From Rostrohypoxylon terebratum (Eukaryota > Ascomycota > Sordariomycetes > Xylariales > Hypoxylaceae), in assembly GCA_022497145.1 (NCBI GenBank), contig MU385899.1, forward strand, positions 186,001-250,000: DNA of 64,000 bases, written 5' to 3'. The notes below the pieces were generated by a model. That model made no database searches. It was not told the DNA's origin and saw only the letters and a program-made list of their open reading frames with translations. Position numbers and translations under genes: made by a program. Positions 1 through 12,916 of the stretch are shown piece after piece; position 1 is the stretch's first letter, and each line of letters starts with the position of its first letter.

Positions 1-2283
1 GCAAGAGCAGCAGCGTGGTATAATCCGCGTTTTCGGAAGAGGCGAGGGATTTGATCAGGATATCCGTGCTTCGGACAAGGAGACCCCGCCAGACCACACG
101 ATGACTGATGTTTTGGACGATTGCTCGGACGTGGCCTCTCCTTCTCCCGTGGGAGAAGCCTGGGGCCAAGTGGGTAGTCTGACACCCCCTCCCGGTGTTG
201 AATACAGAGGAGGTGTTGTTAATGTTGATGGAAACCCGGATTGGGATTCGACAAAGATCTGGAGATACGTACACAGCTTCCGGGACAACATTCTCAATAT
301 GCACCCTATTATCATTCCGAGGGAGCTTACGGCCATGGTGAAGATATTTCTCGATACTTTACCGAAGTCTGAAAAAAGCCAAGGCAATAAGATGGGTGGT
401 AACGCGAGATTCGTCAACCAGCCGAGTGGGATAATACCATTTGAAACGGGACAGAAGAGGAAGAGATCACCTGCTGCAGACGAGCAAACTCCATCGACAA
501 TATTTGTGAAGCCCGGGCGGCCTTACCGAAGCGTTCACAGCGCCCTCGTCCTAATGGTATTCGCCTTAGGAAAAATCTGCCTACACAAAGACAGGATTCC
601 CGACGCAGTTCACGAGTCAGACTCGCCGATGCATCACTCCCCTTCAGTTCGCAACGGGGTTCTAGCTTCGCCTTTGCAGGGATCGCCTCCGGGTATGTTT
701 TCGAATTCTCAGTCCTCCAACATGCCATCTCCGAAGGAAAGTGAGAGGATCCCTATGAGTCGTCGACCTTCCCTCCAGGGAAACGCATCAGGCTCTCGGG
801 GTCCGCATTCACACAAGCGGAATCTGGATGTTATTCCTGGCCTCGAGTACTTCGCTCTCGCAATGGATATCATGGGCAGCCACATGGGAAGCTTCAATCT
901 AAAACACATCTATGTTCACATCTTAGCAGGGCTGTACTATGGGCAGCTAGGTCGTGTCCTTGAGAGTTGGTCCTATATCTCTCTCGCAAGCCGAAATTTA
1001 CAGGTTATATTACGCCCGTATGTTCGAACCCCGACACGATAAAACTTGATTGTCAACACTAACTAATCGAAACTAGGAGCCTCGACCGTCTCTCGAAGTG
1101 GCATGATCAGGGTAGGAGTATCGGACAGTCACGTAGGGATAACCAGTTGGCATTCGCCTTTTGGACCTGCCTGCAGTTGGAAAGGTAACCAACCCCCTCT
1201 AAGACTTCACTGTTTGATCAAATACTTACGCTGTTGGTGCATAGCGACATTCTTGCCGAGCTGCCCCTTCCCCAGTCCGGCATCTTGCAATATGAAGATA
1301 GAATGCCATATCCAAATTCCGAGTATGCTGTTAATCAGGGCTTTTCAGAGCACATAGTAACTGGTTATATCGCACAGCTGTATCTTCGAAAGCAGCTGAA
1401 CCAGGTGCATACTCTACTTTATGACTCGGAAAAGCAGAGCCAGAACAGGAACGGAATCTCGTTGAGCGACCCGGTTGTCGATGAAGGTGTGAAGCGAATC
1501 GAAGCGATGCTGGCGAACTCGAGGAGCCGTTGGGTCCCCAGTAGCTACCAATGGGATGACAAAGACCCTCCAGCTAACGACATACTTGGAGCTCGCCTCC
1601 GGGCCAAATATTGGGGCTCGCAAGTTATTCTCTACCGACCCTTTTTGAGGGCTATCCTCGAGCGAGAACCTTGGCCACCATATCATAATTCGGCGGGTTC
1701 TCCCGATGCCGCACCCCTTGATGATGAAATGCCTCGCAACGTGGATCCTAGAATCCTTCACTATGCTGGCTTGGCGATCAATGCTCTTGTCGAGAGTACC
1801 CGAGCCTTCCATGGGATACCCAGCACCCAACGCATTATCATTACCAACGTGTTTGGAACGGCTCATGCGTAAGTGAAATTTATTCCTCGTTAGACCTCGT
1901 TAGAGGATACAAATACTCATAGCTAACCTATTCACAGGCAATGGGGAAATCTCCTAACCTTGGCAGCTTGTTTCAAGGATAGATATCTACGTAGGTTTAT
2001 TAACGCCGAAACGCTGAGCACTTTGTTTTCTCGAACCATCTCATTCTTCCAAACGATCGCTACGCCTACAAGCGCGCTACGAGCCGACATGAACATCTTG
2101 ATCGGCTTAGCGAAGGATCTCGGGTTCATTCCGAATGAATACGATGTTGCAACCTCGAGCTTTTCGAGCATAATGAGCGGCGGACCGCTACCGCCTATAC
2201 ACAACCCGGGCAACGACAACTTCCATCCGCCGCCGCCATCTGCGCTTCCGCGACCACATCTACCTCCGCCGCAGATTCCTTGA
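1..2283 (+). CDS. Fungal-specific transcription factor, 5' end outside window
   Basis: C-terminal 697 residues of a fungal transcription factor. The frame is already open at base 2, so the N-terminus (where a Zn2Cys6 DNA-binding domain would normally sit) lies upstream of the window. Exons: <1-1017, 1077-1184, 1245-1868, 1938-2283; introns have GTATGT, GTAACC and GTAAGT donors and all phases agree. The middle homology region of the Fungal_trans family is seen around the stretch LKHIYVHILAGLYYGQLGR, followed by SYISLASRNLQ and, after the first intron, SLDRLSKW and QLAFAFWTCLQLES. Upstream is a low-complexity Ser/Pro-rich linker. The C-terminus is proline-rich (PPPSALPRPHLPPPQIP). It probably regulates transcription in the nucleus; the target genes cannot be inferred. 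The next gene (ATG5) is convergent, 2.8 kb away. Confidence 0.85.
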
Positions 2284-5084
2284 GAGATTTTTGGATTGTG
2301 AAATTGTACGACTACGAGTGCGTCAAATGATACGGACGAGCGATGCTGAGGTGTTTAATGGGAACTCTTTTGGTCTCCCATATTCAGAGGTGGGACCAAC
2401 TGCCTCGTGTTTGGATTGGTGCGGTTATAATGTTGTTCGATACTTGATGTGTCGAGGACAAACTGTCATTTCATGTCATGTGCATGGTGACGATGTCTGG
2501 TCGGGGGAGGTAATCTGTATTTGGGGGTTTCGCACCTAGCAACGGCGTTTTCGGGAGACTGTCCGGCGCGACAATGTTTGGTTCTACGGTGCCAGTTTGC
2601 ATACTACAGGTACATTCGAACGTGCTTGGTTTCCGGCAAAAGTATTTCTCGTTGGTCTCAAATTTTGATCTTTTTTTTTACTATTTTTCTACCCTATCAT
2701 CGTTCGTGGCGCCAGCCCACTGGAGCATACACTACCGGCGTTTTTTATCGAGGCAGCATTGGAACATCCTTTGTGAACAAGATTTACGGAAACTCGACAG
2801 CTTAGGATACCCCCCTTTGCGAGAGCGCGCATTTTTGTTGTGCTTTTATATTACTATACTACTACCTACTACATACACACTATATACATATATCAGCATC
2901 GACAAGTATATACGTATTATACTTACTATCTACAAATTTGAATCCTGCGTCATTTCTTTCCAACTTTCGTGGTTCTGGTTCCTCCGGCCTTGCTCAACCA
3001 AATTTTCCAATGACTGAATCTTCGCCCAACGTGTCTTTGACAATCGTGATTTCTATCTTCGGCGTGACGGAACGACACCGATTATGGTTATGGCTGGCGT
3101 GTGGACTACTGGTATCTTGGCCCAAGATGTCTAACCCATTTGGACCGGTTGCATGCGTACCTACCTACTAAACCCCCTCCCGGTCCGTCTACCGCGTAGG
3201 GGAGCATCTATAGCGCCGGTCGGTGCCTTGGGCGGCTTGCATCATTTTCTGGCCGTTTTTTTTCTCTCGGGCTTTTTATTTGATTTTTGCTTTAGCATGC
3301 ACATGCGTCTACGGGGGCATAGCGGGCGGGATGGATATTTTTTTTAATTCATGGGCGCATGGGGGATTGCATGGATTTCTCTTACTTTTTTTCGATATAG
3401 CGGAGGAGATACCAATTACTGCCTTTTTTCATAGTGGGTTCGGGTTCGGGCTTTTGTTCGGATGGAGGGGCGGGTTTCGACTGAATGGCTTAGGGGGGGC
3501 GTATAGTACCTACCTAGGTTTGGGCGGATCGGTGGTAGGGCATTGGATGGACGGACGGCTGGCATGGACATGGAGCTGGAGTTGGGCATTGGGATGATCG
3601 GGATATAGATTAGGGCTTGGTTACGGGACCTGGTTAAGGCCATGGTTAAGGCATGGATATGGCATGGCCACCGTCGTTGTCGCGCGCGCGCGCGTATATT
3701 TGCGTATAGGTAGATACCCTACATGCCTTACTCACCTGCCTACTTAGGTACCTACTTACCTTACCTATCTACCTTACCTTACCTTACCTTACCTGCAAAT
3801 GCGTTGGGATATACGTAACTTGCATACCTACCTACCTACCTACCTACCTACCTAGATATAAACTTTTTTCACCCCCTTCTTCCACGTTTTGGCGTTACTG
3901 CTGCCAGGATGAGAACGTGCAGAAGTTGTTAGTGGGGGGGGGGGGGGGGGAAGAGGCGGGAGGGGAGGAGGGTGTGCCCCTGAAAATCGTCGGACGTCGT
4001 ACAAGCGATAATGGATCGTTCGGGTGTCACAGAAGAGGTACGTTATAGGAAGTACCGAAGCCACCCAACCTGGCCTGGCCTAAACCTAACATGACAGCGC
4101 GCTCTCCGGGAGGGATGGGGGAGGGTATGTTACGTAGGTAGGTAGGTAAGTAGGTAGAGAGGCGGAAAATGGAAGGGTGTCTGTCTCACTTGGGCTCAAA
4201 GCGCGCGTGCCGATTTCCATATTGCTGCTTTCCTCACCGTGCTGGGTGTTAACGAGATCGATTGTCGTTTCTGGGAGGCGGGTGAGGAGGTGGTTGTGGT
4301 TGTGCGTTGCCAGGGGTCGAGAAAGGGGTGGTGGCACATCGGCTTCACAGGTAAGGAGGGTAACGCAAAACGCCATGTCAAGCTGCCTTAGCAAACTCTC
4401 TCGCCCGCCATGCGATTATTTTTTTTTCGTTGCTTTTTTTGATCCGCTGCTCACGGTGCTCATGGTAGGGTGCGCGTATCCATTACACACATTACACACA
4501 TTTTCTCATGGATGGATAGGTAGAGAATTTTCAGGTAGGTAGGGAGGCAAGGTAGGCACAGGACTAGCGTTCCATGCACGTGAACGTCCGGTGCCGGGGG
4601 CAGGTGACTTTCGTAATCGACGTTTTCCGACCGGCCGGTCTAGCTTTAGCGAATGATACGTACAGGCGGGTATGGGATGGTTCGTCGTTCGACATCAACG
4701 CTACCCGCGCGCGTTTTTCTATGGCCCACTGGGGCTATCAAATGACCGGGCCGGTGGGCGGGCGTAGTAAGCTGAAAGTTGAAATATCAAGGAAAAAAGA
4801 AAACTTGGTATTTTTGTTGATTCTCTATTGTGGGATCCTTCTAAAAAAAAAACCGTGACGAGAGACAATATGCAAGTGTATAGTGGTAGGTATGCTATGC
4901 TACTCTTCGCTACTTCCTGCCGCAAATAGCTGTGCCGCAAAAGTGCTACCGACGGACGGGCTGCGCCCCACAACTTCCGGAACCAATCGCTCCTGCTCCG
5001 TCTATATTCCTACTCTACTCCATCCTCCGCGTCGTATTTGCGCCGATGGCAAGATTTTGGGAACGTCGTCGGGAAGTTGCTGCG
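2284..5084. other. Intergenic region with simple repeats, no gene seen
   Basis: No open frame here has coding character or recognisable domains. The region is rich in pyrimidine runs and short tandem repeats: a TACC/CCTA tract (3737-3855), a 17-base G run (3934-3950), further GTAGGTA tracts near 4135-4160 and 4510-4545, and a (CG)n run near 3680. It separates two convergent genes, so both 3' UTRs probably lie in its edges. Confidence 0.6.
3737..3855. repeat. (TACC)n / (CCTA)n simple repeat tract
   Basis: Imperfect tetra- and pentanucleotide repeats (CCTA, CTTAC, TACC), interrupted in the middle by about 30 bases of unique sequence. The same GGTA/TACC unit recurs in many intergenic places in this window. 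Confidence 0.85.
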
Positions 5085-6254
5085 TTATACGTCTAGAGGC
5101 TTTACGACGAGACACAGCCAACCATCCGGATAGGCGGCCTCGCGCATGAGCTCTTCCAGCGGAGCGCGGAAGGGCACGCTGGCACCGTGCAGGATCACGT
5201 CCGCGAGCACGGGGTCCCGGCTGCTGGGGAATAATCGCGGTAGGAGGGTGCGTAGAGCCGCGCCGAGGGATTGGGGGGATCCTGCGTCGGGGTTGAGTCG
5301 ATGCTTGGCTGCTTGGCTACGAGATATATCGGATGAAAAGGGGGGGTTGGGAGGGGGAGTGTGGTGGAGGCTAGGATAAGGGACGAGAGTTGGGAACAAA
5401 AGAGACGACGTACGTTCGCTGACGCGAGGCTGCACGAGAGACTGGACGACCTTGAAGGATCCCGCCTGCTCGCCGCTGGCGGGGTTGTCAGAGGACTGCG
5501 GGATGTACACCCGTATAGGCACGTTCCGCAGCTCGCGTGAGGTGTTGAGGAGCCGGGAGTTCACCTTGGCGAAGGAAGCGTAATCGTCTAGTCTCTCGAG
5601 TCAGAGCTAAGTTGTCCAAGTAACATGATATGTCAAAATAGAGCAAGGCAAGGCAAAGTAACAGCGTCGCTCTTACTATCTTGGACCGCGTTCCAGAGCG
5701 CGGTCGTATGATCCTTGGACAGTGACATGATCTGGTGGGCGTTGCCGTTACGCACAAAGTCGGCCTAGGGATTGAGCTAGGTTAGCGCCTTCTATTTAGC
5801 CAGGTCTCCCTCTGCCCCTCGCGTTGCTAGCGCATCGGAATCCCGCGCTGGCGGGATAGAATCTTGATGGAAATCTTGATAGAAATCTTGATAGATGACC
5901 GTGGGATGGTAGAGCGGAACTTGCCTCTTTGGCACTGTTCAGGAAGGTGTCGCCGATATCCCAGCTCAGACCGTCGCTGACGGTTAAGCGCCATGGTAGG
6001 GTGGGCTGGTACAGGTCTACGAGCAGGCCGACGGCCAGGTTGCGCAGCAGCACGTCCTCGTGGTGGAAGCTGGAGCACGGCAGCCCGAAGTACGAGGTCA
6101 GGCGCGGCAGCAGCAGGGCTAGGTAGCTGAGGCGCGGCACGGAGGCGACGAAGGGGGTGTTGGGCGCCCCGGCGTGGGTCACTAGCACGGGCACCTGCAG
6201 GTCCCAGAGGGTCTGCGGGATCGTCGTCGTCGAGGGCTGTGTGGCGGAACTCAT
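5085..6254 (-). CDS. ATG5: Autophagy protein 5 (Atg5)
   Basis: Atg5, which is conjugated to Atg12 and, with Atg16, acts as the E3-like factor for Atg8 lipidation on the phagophore. Exons on the minus strand: 6254-5925, 5764-5677, 5587-5414, 5281-5085, giving 262 residues. Family signatures: an N-terminal ubiquitin-like part with LVTHAGAPNTPFV and SYLALLLPRLTSYFG, then LRNLAVGLLVDLYQP, LPWRLTVSDG and DTFLNSAKEADFVRNGNA, and the C-terminal APLEELMREAAYPDGW. Lys127 in SLSKDHTTALW aligns with the lysine that accepts Atg12 in the family (from family knowledge). Intron 1 starts with GC (GAG|GCAAGT) and ends in CTAG; no GT donor nearby keeps the frame. Introns 2 and 3 are GT-AG. Start chosen at MSSATQ, the first ATG of the homologous stretch. 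Confidence 0.96.
5765..5924 (-). other. GC-AG intron of ATG5
   Basis: 160-nt intron between NSAKE and ADFVRNGN. The donor is GAG|GCAAGT, the usual context of minor GC donors, and the acceptor is CCCTAG|GCC. Phase 0 is kept on both sides. The nearest GT (two bases further in) would shift the frame. Confidence 0.8.
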
Positions 6255-8838
6255 CTCCTATACCCTATAACTAGACCTATACACTAGACCTAGGTGTGGA
6301 GGAGATGAGATGGGGATGAGATGGGCAGGACGGGGCAATAGGGGGCTTGGAGAAGGTAAGCTGACTAATTGGCTACCCGGAGTTTGCTAGTGTGAAAGAC
6401 GTCACGCATCATCTTCGCGATCACTCTGGATGAGGGAAATGTCGAGGTTGGTGGTGAGTCGTGATAAGTGGCGATAGCGTCAAGTTCCACTAGCACTGAA
6501 GTATCTGAAGCATCTGAAGCATTGGCAGTTGGAGAGTTGGAGAGTGAGTTTCCAAGTTTGCGACGCGAACGACGGATGGACCCAGAACAACCGATCGGCG
6601 TTGCATATAGAGTGGAGACGAATAAGGCTGTGAAGCGGGGTAGCTTATGGTATTATGTACATGGTAGTAGCTATCCAAAAGAGGTTTAGCTCCCATGCTC
6701 CTATGCTCCAATTACCTCCCCAAAAACCAAAAAAAAACCTTGAACTTTCCCCCCAAGCTCTCCGCAGATTTGGTACCCTAGAACTAGACCTAATTAGCGG
6801 CCTACTACGCGCCATGGAGCAGAAGGTTTGGGGAAGCTTGGAAGCTCCAGGTTGGGAAGCTCCAGGCGCTTGGAAAGCTTCTCACTTGGAAAGGTCGGCA
6901 TCGGCAAGGCGCAAGACGCAAGGTGCAAGGTGCAAGTTTCAGGGATTCGCAACCTGGTTCGGGCTTGCTATTACCGATTTTGTCCATTGCGTGGTTCGGA
7001 ATGGGAGGTTCCAAGGTTGCTTTCATGGCCCTATATCGAACGAATTAAGAATCGTTAGTTCTAATATTGGCACTAACATCATCGAAACGCAAAAGTGTTC
7101 GACATCGAACGGAGGTGGCTTGAGATTTTTGTCATTTATCATTTATTATTCATCACTTACAAAGTACCAAGAGACGGAACTTTGTCAGCCACCACGTGAT
7201 ACAAATTAAATGAAACTCTGAGACATTTTGCGTGTACATGTTCAAGTTTCAGTGGATGTGATGTGCATGTGTACTAGGTACTATGTACAGTATGGTACAT
7301 GAGTACATCGAGTATTACATTGGATACATCATGTACATTAAGTACATTGAGTACATTGATATACTTCGATACTTGATCCTATCTAACTGCACAAACGCAG
7401 TGCATAATCTTTGTCTTATATCTAGTTAAATGTCTAATGTCTTATATGCATGCATAAGCAGCCATGTGATAACTTGATGGCGTCTGGCGTCTTGACTCGA
7501 TCTCTCATCTTGTCTCACATCTAACGCATCGAATACAACTAGAAATGAGATGAAATGAAATGAAAATCATTACCTTATATCGTATATTGTCGAAAAACTT
7601 CCCTGTCGACCACGGGCGAGGCTGACAGGTCACAGAATAGGGATGCTTCTTCATAAGGGACCCAAGCACATGGGTCAACCGTCAAGATCCTAGACTCCGC
7701 TAGACTCAGATGCGATGCTGCTCCTCTCTCTTCCAAGGACCAAGGTTCTTTCTTTGGCAGTCCGGAGTCCCGAGTTAATGTAAAGCTCTAGAGTCTAGGC
7801 TCCCAGATCTAGGATTAGCTCTAAACTCGGCATCACTATTTTTTTTAGTTGTATCGATACAAAAGAGAAAGAGGTGCATTTTTGTCATATATGATGATAA
7901 TACAAGTTATCCCGTCTCGCAATAGCCGACTAACACGTCGCCCCTTGCATGCTCGTGCCCGGATAAGCGAGCAGAGACTAGACAACTCCCTCTCTCATTC
8001 TCGCCATTGTACCGATACTTCCATCCATCTGCACCAGGACAGCCCAAGATCGATTTGCATGCATCCCCGGATGTAGCACAGAGCAAACGGCACCAGATGT
8101 GGATGTAGCAAGCGACGACCTATTTTGGTCGCCTGCGCAATAGCTTAACTGGGAACGGGGACCCTTGAATCTCGCCCTGTTTCTCCTTTGCTTATTATTA
8201 TATCCCCATCGACATCACCGCTATCGGCAGACTGGTGCCTCGAGGTAAGGGTCAAAATGTTTGCTAGGCAGATCTCTTAACTACCTAATGTTAGCTTCAT
8301 GCGTCCGTCGTCCAAATGGATCTCGAAAACTTGCTCGGGTCGGGCGGCTCAGTCTTCCATATCCAACTCTATGCTCTTTTTTTTAACGCCGGATGCGTAG
8401 GGTCCCCGTTGCATTTCAAAAGGACCATACAGAACCTGACCTACCTGGATATTCAACCTGAGCCTGTATTCAGGGCGAGGTGGTTGGTCATGGGCGTCAT
8501 GGACCGTACGCTCGGTGCTTAGCTGTTGATGGGCTTTTGATTCAGACCCAATGGATACTGTTGACATAGACATTCATTTGATCACGGCACACAGGTTAGA
8601 GAAATGGAATATGGAGCAGAGTATGAAAAATTCAAGCGATACTATCTTTGCTATAAGCTGAGTTAGAAACTAAATTCTGAATGAAACTAAGTAGATAGCG
8701 ATGTCGTAGATGCGATTTTATCTTTATGATGGTAAAGTCAAGAGATGCGTTGAAAAGTCAGGTATTCGGGAGATTTGGTCGATAGATATCCGTGACTCCT
8801 TTCAGCGCGTTAGATGTGAACGTATGTATCCGCAAATG
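6255..8838. other. Intergenic region, no gene seen
   Basis: Between the divergent start of ATG5 and the 3' end of the SNF2 gene. Open frames are short and have no recognisable domain. It contains a stretch of imperfect TACAT/GAGTACATTG repeats (about 7250-7370) and several C/T-rich runs. The part next to 6255 presumably holds the ATG5 promoter. Confidence 0.55.
7250..7372. repeat. Imperfect TACAT-rich repeat
   Basis: Repeated near-copies of GTACAT and TACATTGAG (for example AGTACATTGAGTACATTG) in an AT-rich intergenic stretch. No coding potential. Confidence 0.6.
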
Positions 8839-11800
8839 CTAGGTGATTGTTTGTCCATCGGTCGGTTCTTCGGCATCACTACTATCAGAGTGCCCATCAC
8901 CATTATCTTCATTATCATCGTCCTCAGTTTTGCTACCATCAGAACCTTCTTCGCCGTCTGATTCATCCCAGAAGTTCTCGTCTAAAGGCGGTTCGTTTGG
9001 CTCGGACGCACTAAGGGCTTCGTCATTAGCAGCATCAGAAGCTCGGGCTACTTGCGCTCCTTGTGATTCTTGAAGTTTGCGCTTACGACTCTGCGCGGTA
9101 TCTCCCTTCACAACGTCCTCTCGAAAAAGCTCATCGATTTCACTAAGAGTCATGTAGTTTTCTACTCCGCGTAGCTCGCTTCTAGAGTCTCCTCTCGTAG
9201 TCTTAGCCTCCCTCTTTTTCGCGATGATTTTGTCGATGTCTTCGGCTGTTAACTCGGCTTGCCCAAGTAACTCCGTCAGACGCCGGATCTTGCGCTCGGG
9301 AACGCGGGTAAACCCGATATGGGGAGACGGCAACATTGAGATATTATCGGCCCCCAACCGAACTCGTAATGTAAGTTCCATAGCCCTCTCAAGAACAGCG
9401 GAATCGTTCAAGTCGTCAGCCGTCCATTCGCGCGTGGTCCCGTCAGGTCTCTTGCGCATGAAGGAAAGTAGCCTTCGGAGGTTGTTCTTTTCGTGAGAAA
9501 AGTGGCTTTTCACTTCCCCAGGGAAATTCTTGAACTCCTTGTAGTATGCCGTACGTGGCTTTAGGCGGAGAAATTCTTTACGGCTGTGGTCGAATAGATG
9601 CGCTGTTCCTTCTTCTCTCAGGAGAGAAAGGTCACTATCGTGTGATTCTGTATCGGACTCGAACGCATCGGCTTCGGAATCTGCAATATCAGAGGGCTGC
9701 TCCTCCTTTTTGGGGTCCTGATCGGGATTTCCGGCCTGAGAAGGGGATTGGTTTTCTAGTCGGGGTCTCTTTCGTGCTGGCTCTTCACCTTGGCTATCTG
9801 GTTCTTCCTCGTTATTTTGTTCACCAGCTTGATTCGTGCCTTTTCCCTCGTCTTCCCCGCCATTAATATCAGTTCCAGGTGTCATTATCTCATCCGTAAG
9901 TAAATTCATGTCTCTCATAAGTTTTTGTCCTTCCAGGGAGTTTACTGCCTCCTCTATTTCGTATTGGAAGAGATTTAGCAGCTGTACGAGGATGCCTACC
10001 ATGGGCCCTTGAGCCCGTGTTCCTAGTTCTGGAAGGATTTTCTCGACCTGCCTGCTCTCACGGAATTGGTGGTACGAGTTGTTGACCTTCAAGCGGTAGA
10101 CTTGGACGTCCTCCGTCTGTCCGACCTGTAATCAGTCAGTGTTATGCCCTAGGTAGTTTCTAGATTAAAAATTAGTGAGTAGCATACCCGAATGACTCTG
10201 TGGACGGCCTGGAGCTGCACAGGAAAACTGTGAGCTTGTGATGCCACTATGACTTGAGAACAGCTCTTGTGCAGGTTTGACCCCGCAAATCCCACCGAAT
10301 ACATCTGAATCAATACTTGACAAGAGTGGTCATCGCTTCCGTTGAAGGAGGAGATTAATTCTCTCCTTTGCTCACCTGAAAGTCCGGCATGTAAAGTCTT
10401 GCAGTTTATTAGGAGGAACTGCAACACAAGTTCGTAGTAAAACGCCAAGATCGGCCTTGACTCAATTATCAACACCTTCTTGATCTTTTCGTTCGGCTTC
10501 CTGTCCAGCAGCTTCTCCTTAACGTGATGTAAGATGTAACGAAGAATAGGTGAATTCCGTACGGCTAGTTTGATGTAATCTAGCGCCGTTCTCGGTTCCG
10601 CGTCGTAGGGCCCAAGGAGGAACGGTGCTAAGTGCATGAAATTGACATGAGTTTGGCGCATCGTATGCACGTATTCGGCTTTTATTCCGAAACCGTTGAG
10701 TGAAAGGACATCTTCGAGTCGATAGATATCCATCGAGCTGGCTGCTAATTCGAATCGGAGATTACTAGTAAGGAGAGACTGGATTTTCTTCTCCTCTTCG
10801 GCAACGCTGGTTTTCTTCCAGATCTTCTTGACGGTTTCCATGTACGTGATCAGTTCATCGATATGAGCATATTGATAGAGTTCTTCTAAGGAGCTATCGA
10901 GCTGTATGTTGACGGTAAAATTCTGCACGTTTGGTAGTAGACCGTCCACTGTTGTGAGACAGTTAGCAACCATCGTTGTCAATAAGAGAAATTGAAATTA
11001 CTCACAGCAGATCAATTTGGTACGTTCCCAATCCCAATACAAGCTGGAACTAGGAGCTCTTCGCAAGATCGCCAATCTCTCATAGTACTTTAAAAAATTT
11101 CGGGTCTCCTGGATGTCCATTGTGTTTTGGTTCTTATACTTCTGGATTAATTTGGCCATTACACTTGGTCTACCAGCAATGAGACGATAATCATCATGCT
11201 CGCTCATTCCCTCCAGTACTCTTAAATCCTGTGGCTCCTTGATCTTGCGATCCATCTTTTGCCATCTGTCACCGTTCTCTTTGAGGTGTTCCTCTGCTTT
11301 CTGCCAGAGTAATCTGACCGGACCTAAAAGATCGGTGATTAAGTTCATACACGGCGTTGCCGTGATTAGTAGGGTGAACTCCCGCTCCAAAAGGGCTACG
11401 GATTTCCAGTACCTCGTTTGCGTGTGTCGGATCTTGTAAGCTTCGTCGACGACCACGACCGAGAAACCTCGGCCCATTCTGGTGAATTTTGAGTACCAGT
11501 TGCCTTCCTTTACCTCTCCTTCATCGTCCACCTCCTTGTTTGAACACGTTCTAGAAGCGAACGTGTCAATCGACATGACTATGATAGTCTTGGCCGCTTT
11601 TGGGTCGGTTCGGTCCCATACATAATCCAGTTTGGCCGGCCATTCCCGGAACTCTTTCGCACTCAAGACGCGTGTCCTTCTCTGGCCTTCGCTTCTCTGG
11701 ATGCCGTCCCCAGATACTAATATCCTTTTGATACCTTTTGCACTAGTGATTGATTCAATCTCGTCGACCCACTGTGAAGCAACGATGCTGTTGGGTGCTA

Positions 11801-12916
11801 GAATTAGCATTGGTCGGCACTTGTTAGTATTTCTATTCCTTCCAGCCCTAACGATGTTTAGATGCTGACTTGCAATTAGTTCTAGGCACGCGATTGTCGT
11901 CAAAGTCTTTCCTAGACCCATAGAGTCGGCTAGAATTGCTCCGAAGTACTGAGGCCTTGTAATCATAGAGTTAGAAAAGCTTCTCGGTTTAACCTAGTAG
12001 AATTTTTCTTCAAAGTTCGTCAGAACATACCTCTGCAACATCTTTCTATGTTTTTTCTGCTCTTCTGTCTCTTCCGGGAAGGTGTAGGTGCCGTCTGGAT
12101 TGTAGTACTCCTGGAATTTCGGTTTCAAGAGGGGCAAGCGACCCAGGAAATTGGCCAAAATCCAAACAATTGCTGTGATTTGGTTGTCCAGAAAACCCTT
12201 GCGGCCCTCTTCATTGTCGAGGCGAGGGAAGTACTTCGATTTCCAGATCGTGAGACCATTACGACCAAATGTACCACATTTCTCCATGCGGAGATAGGAT
12301 ACGCACGCCTCAATTGGAGGCCCAAGACTGTTGGGAGATGCTGCTGTTATAACTTCTGCTGCGGCGTTAACCTCCTGCATAAGTCCGCCATTTGCATCCT
12401 AATCATCTGTTAGATAGAAGTTAAATAATATATATTTCGCTTGCGTACCTCAACGTCAACGTCCCGTTGCCCATCCGCTTGGATGGCATCTGACAGCTCT
12501 TTCGGAATGGCTTTTCCTTCTGTAATTACGTGTTGTTCCTCCATAGCGTTGCCTGTTACCCGGAAACTACTCTCAGGCTGGTACTCTCTCAAGGCCTCGT
12601 CGATAGCCCAGCGAGCGAAATTCTCGTTGTCCATAATTCGAGACGGATGAACATCATGGCCGGAGTAAAACTCTCTGATCTCTATAGTTGAGAAGTTAGT
12701 AGCCTGTCTCAGCTTTATGACCGTGAGCACGATCAAATAGAAAATAGAAAGGTATATACCGTCTAGGTTATCGAATATCTTATGCGGATCAAGGCGACCA
12801 TGGACAATACAATTATCCCCCATAGCCGTGATGTTTGTTTTGATGAGTTTGCGCCAGTAGGGTGACTTGCGAACATGGGACCAAAATGATCCCGTGGTTG
12901 CTGAAGCTTCACTCAT
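8839..12916 (-). CDS. SNF2-family ATPase/helicase, uncharacterised subfamily
   Basis: Six exons on the minus strand: 12916-12760, 12681-12449, 12398-12031, 11955-11006, 10948-10188, 10125-8839; 1251 residues. Superfamily 2 motifs in order: Walker A ADSMGLGKTLTT (Lys about residue 270), motif Ia LILAPNSIVASQW, motif II VVVDEAYKIR (DEAY instead of the common DEAH), motif III LLITATP, then the helicase C lobe with KVLIIESRPILAFYYE, ISSFNGSDDHSCQVLI and motif VI QAVHRVIRVGQTEDVQVYRL, whose RVGQ is joined across an intron. The N-terminal 250 residues match no domain I recognise. The C-terminus is acidic and low-complexity with basic clusters ARKRPRLE and SRKRKLQE that look like nuclear signals. 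Likely a nuclear DNA-dependent ATPase in chromatin remodelling or repair; the exact role is unknown. Decayed copies of parts of this gene lie at 56.4-57.0 kb. Start chosen at MSEASATTGSF, the first ATG in frame. Confidence 0.9.
12682..12759 (-). other. In-frame, stop-free intron of the SNF2 gene
   Basis: 78-nt GT-AG intron (GACG|GTATAT ... CTATAG|AGATC). Its length is a multiple of three and it has no stop codon, so retention would insert 26 mostly hydrophobic residues (YLSIFYLIVLTVI is part of them) between FDNLD and EIREFYSG. Confidence 0.65.

Noticed and set aside
1001..1003. Earlier donor (CAG|GTTATA) for the first intron of the transcription factor
   Set aside because: It leads to a stop after GAGCCTCGACC; the GTATGT donor at 1018 keeps the family sequence.
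6655..7209. 184-residue open frame
   Set aside because: Repetitive composition (GKLGSS-like runs in another frame), no domain, no plausible splice partners.
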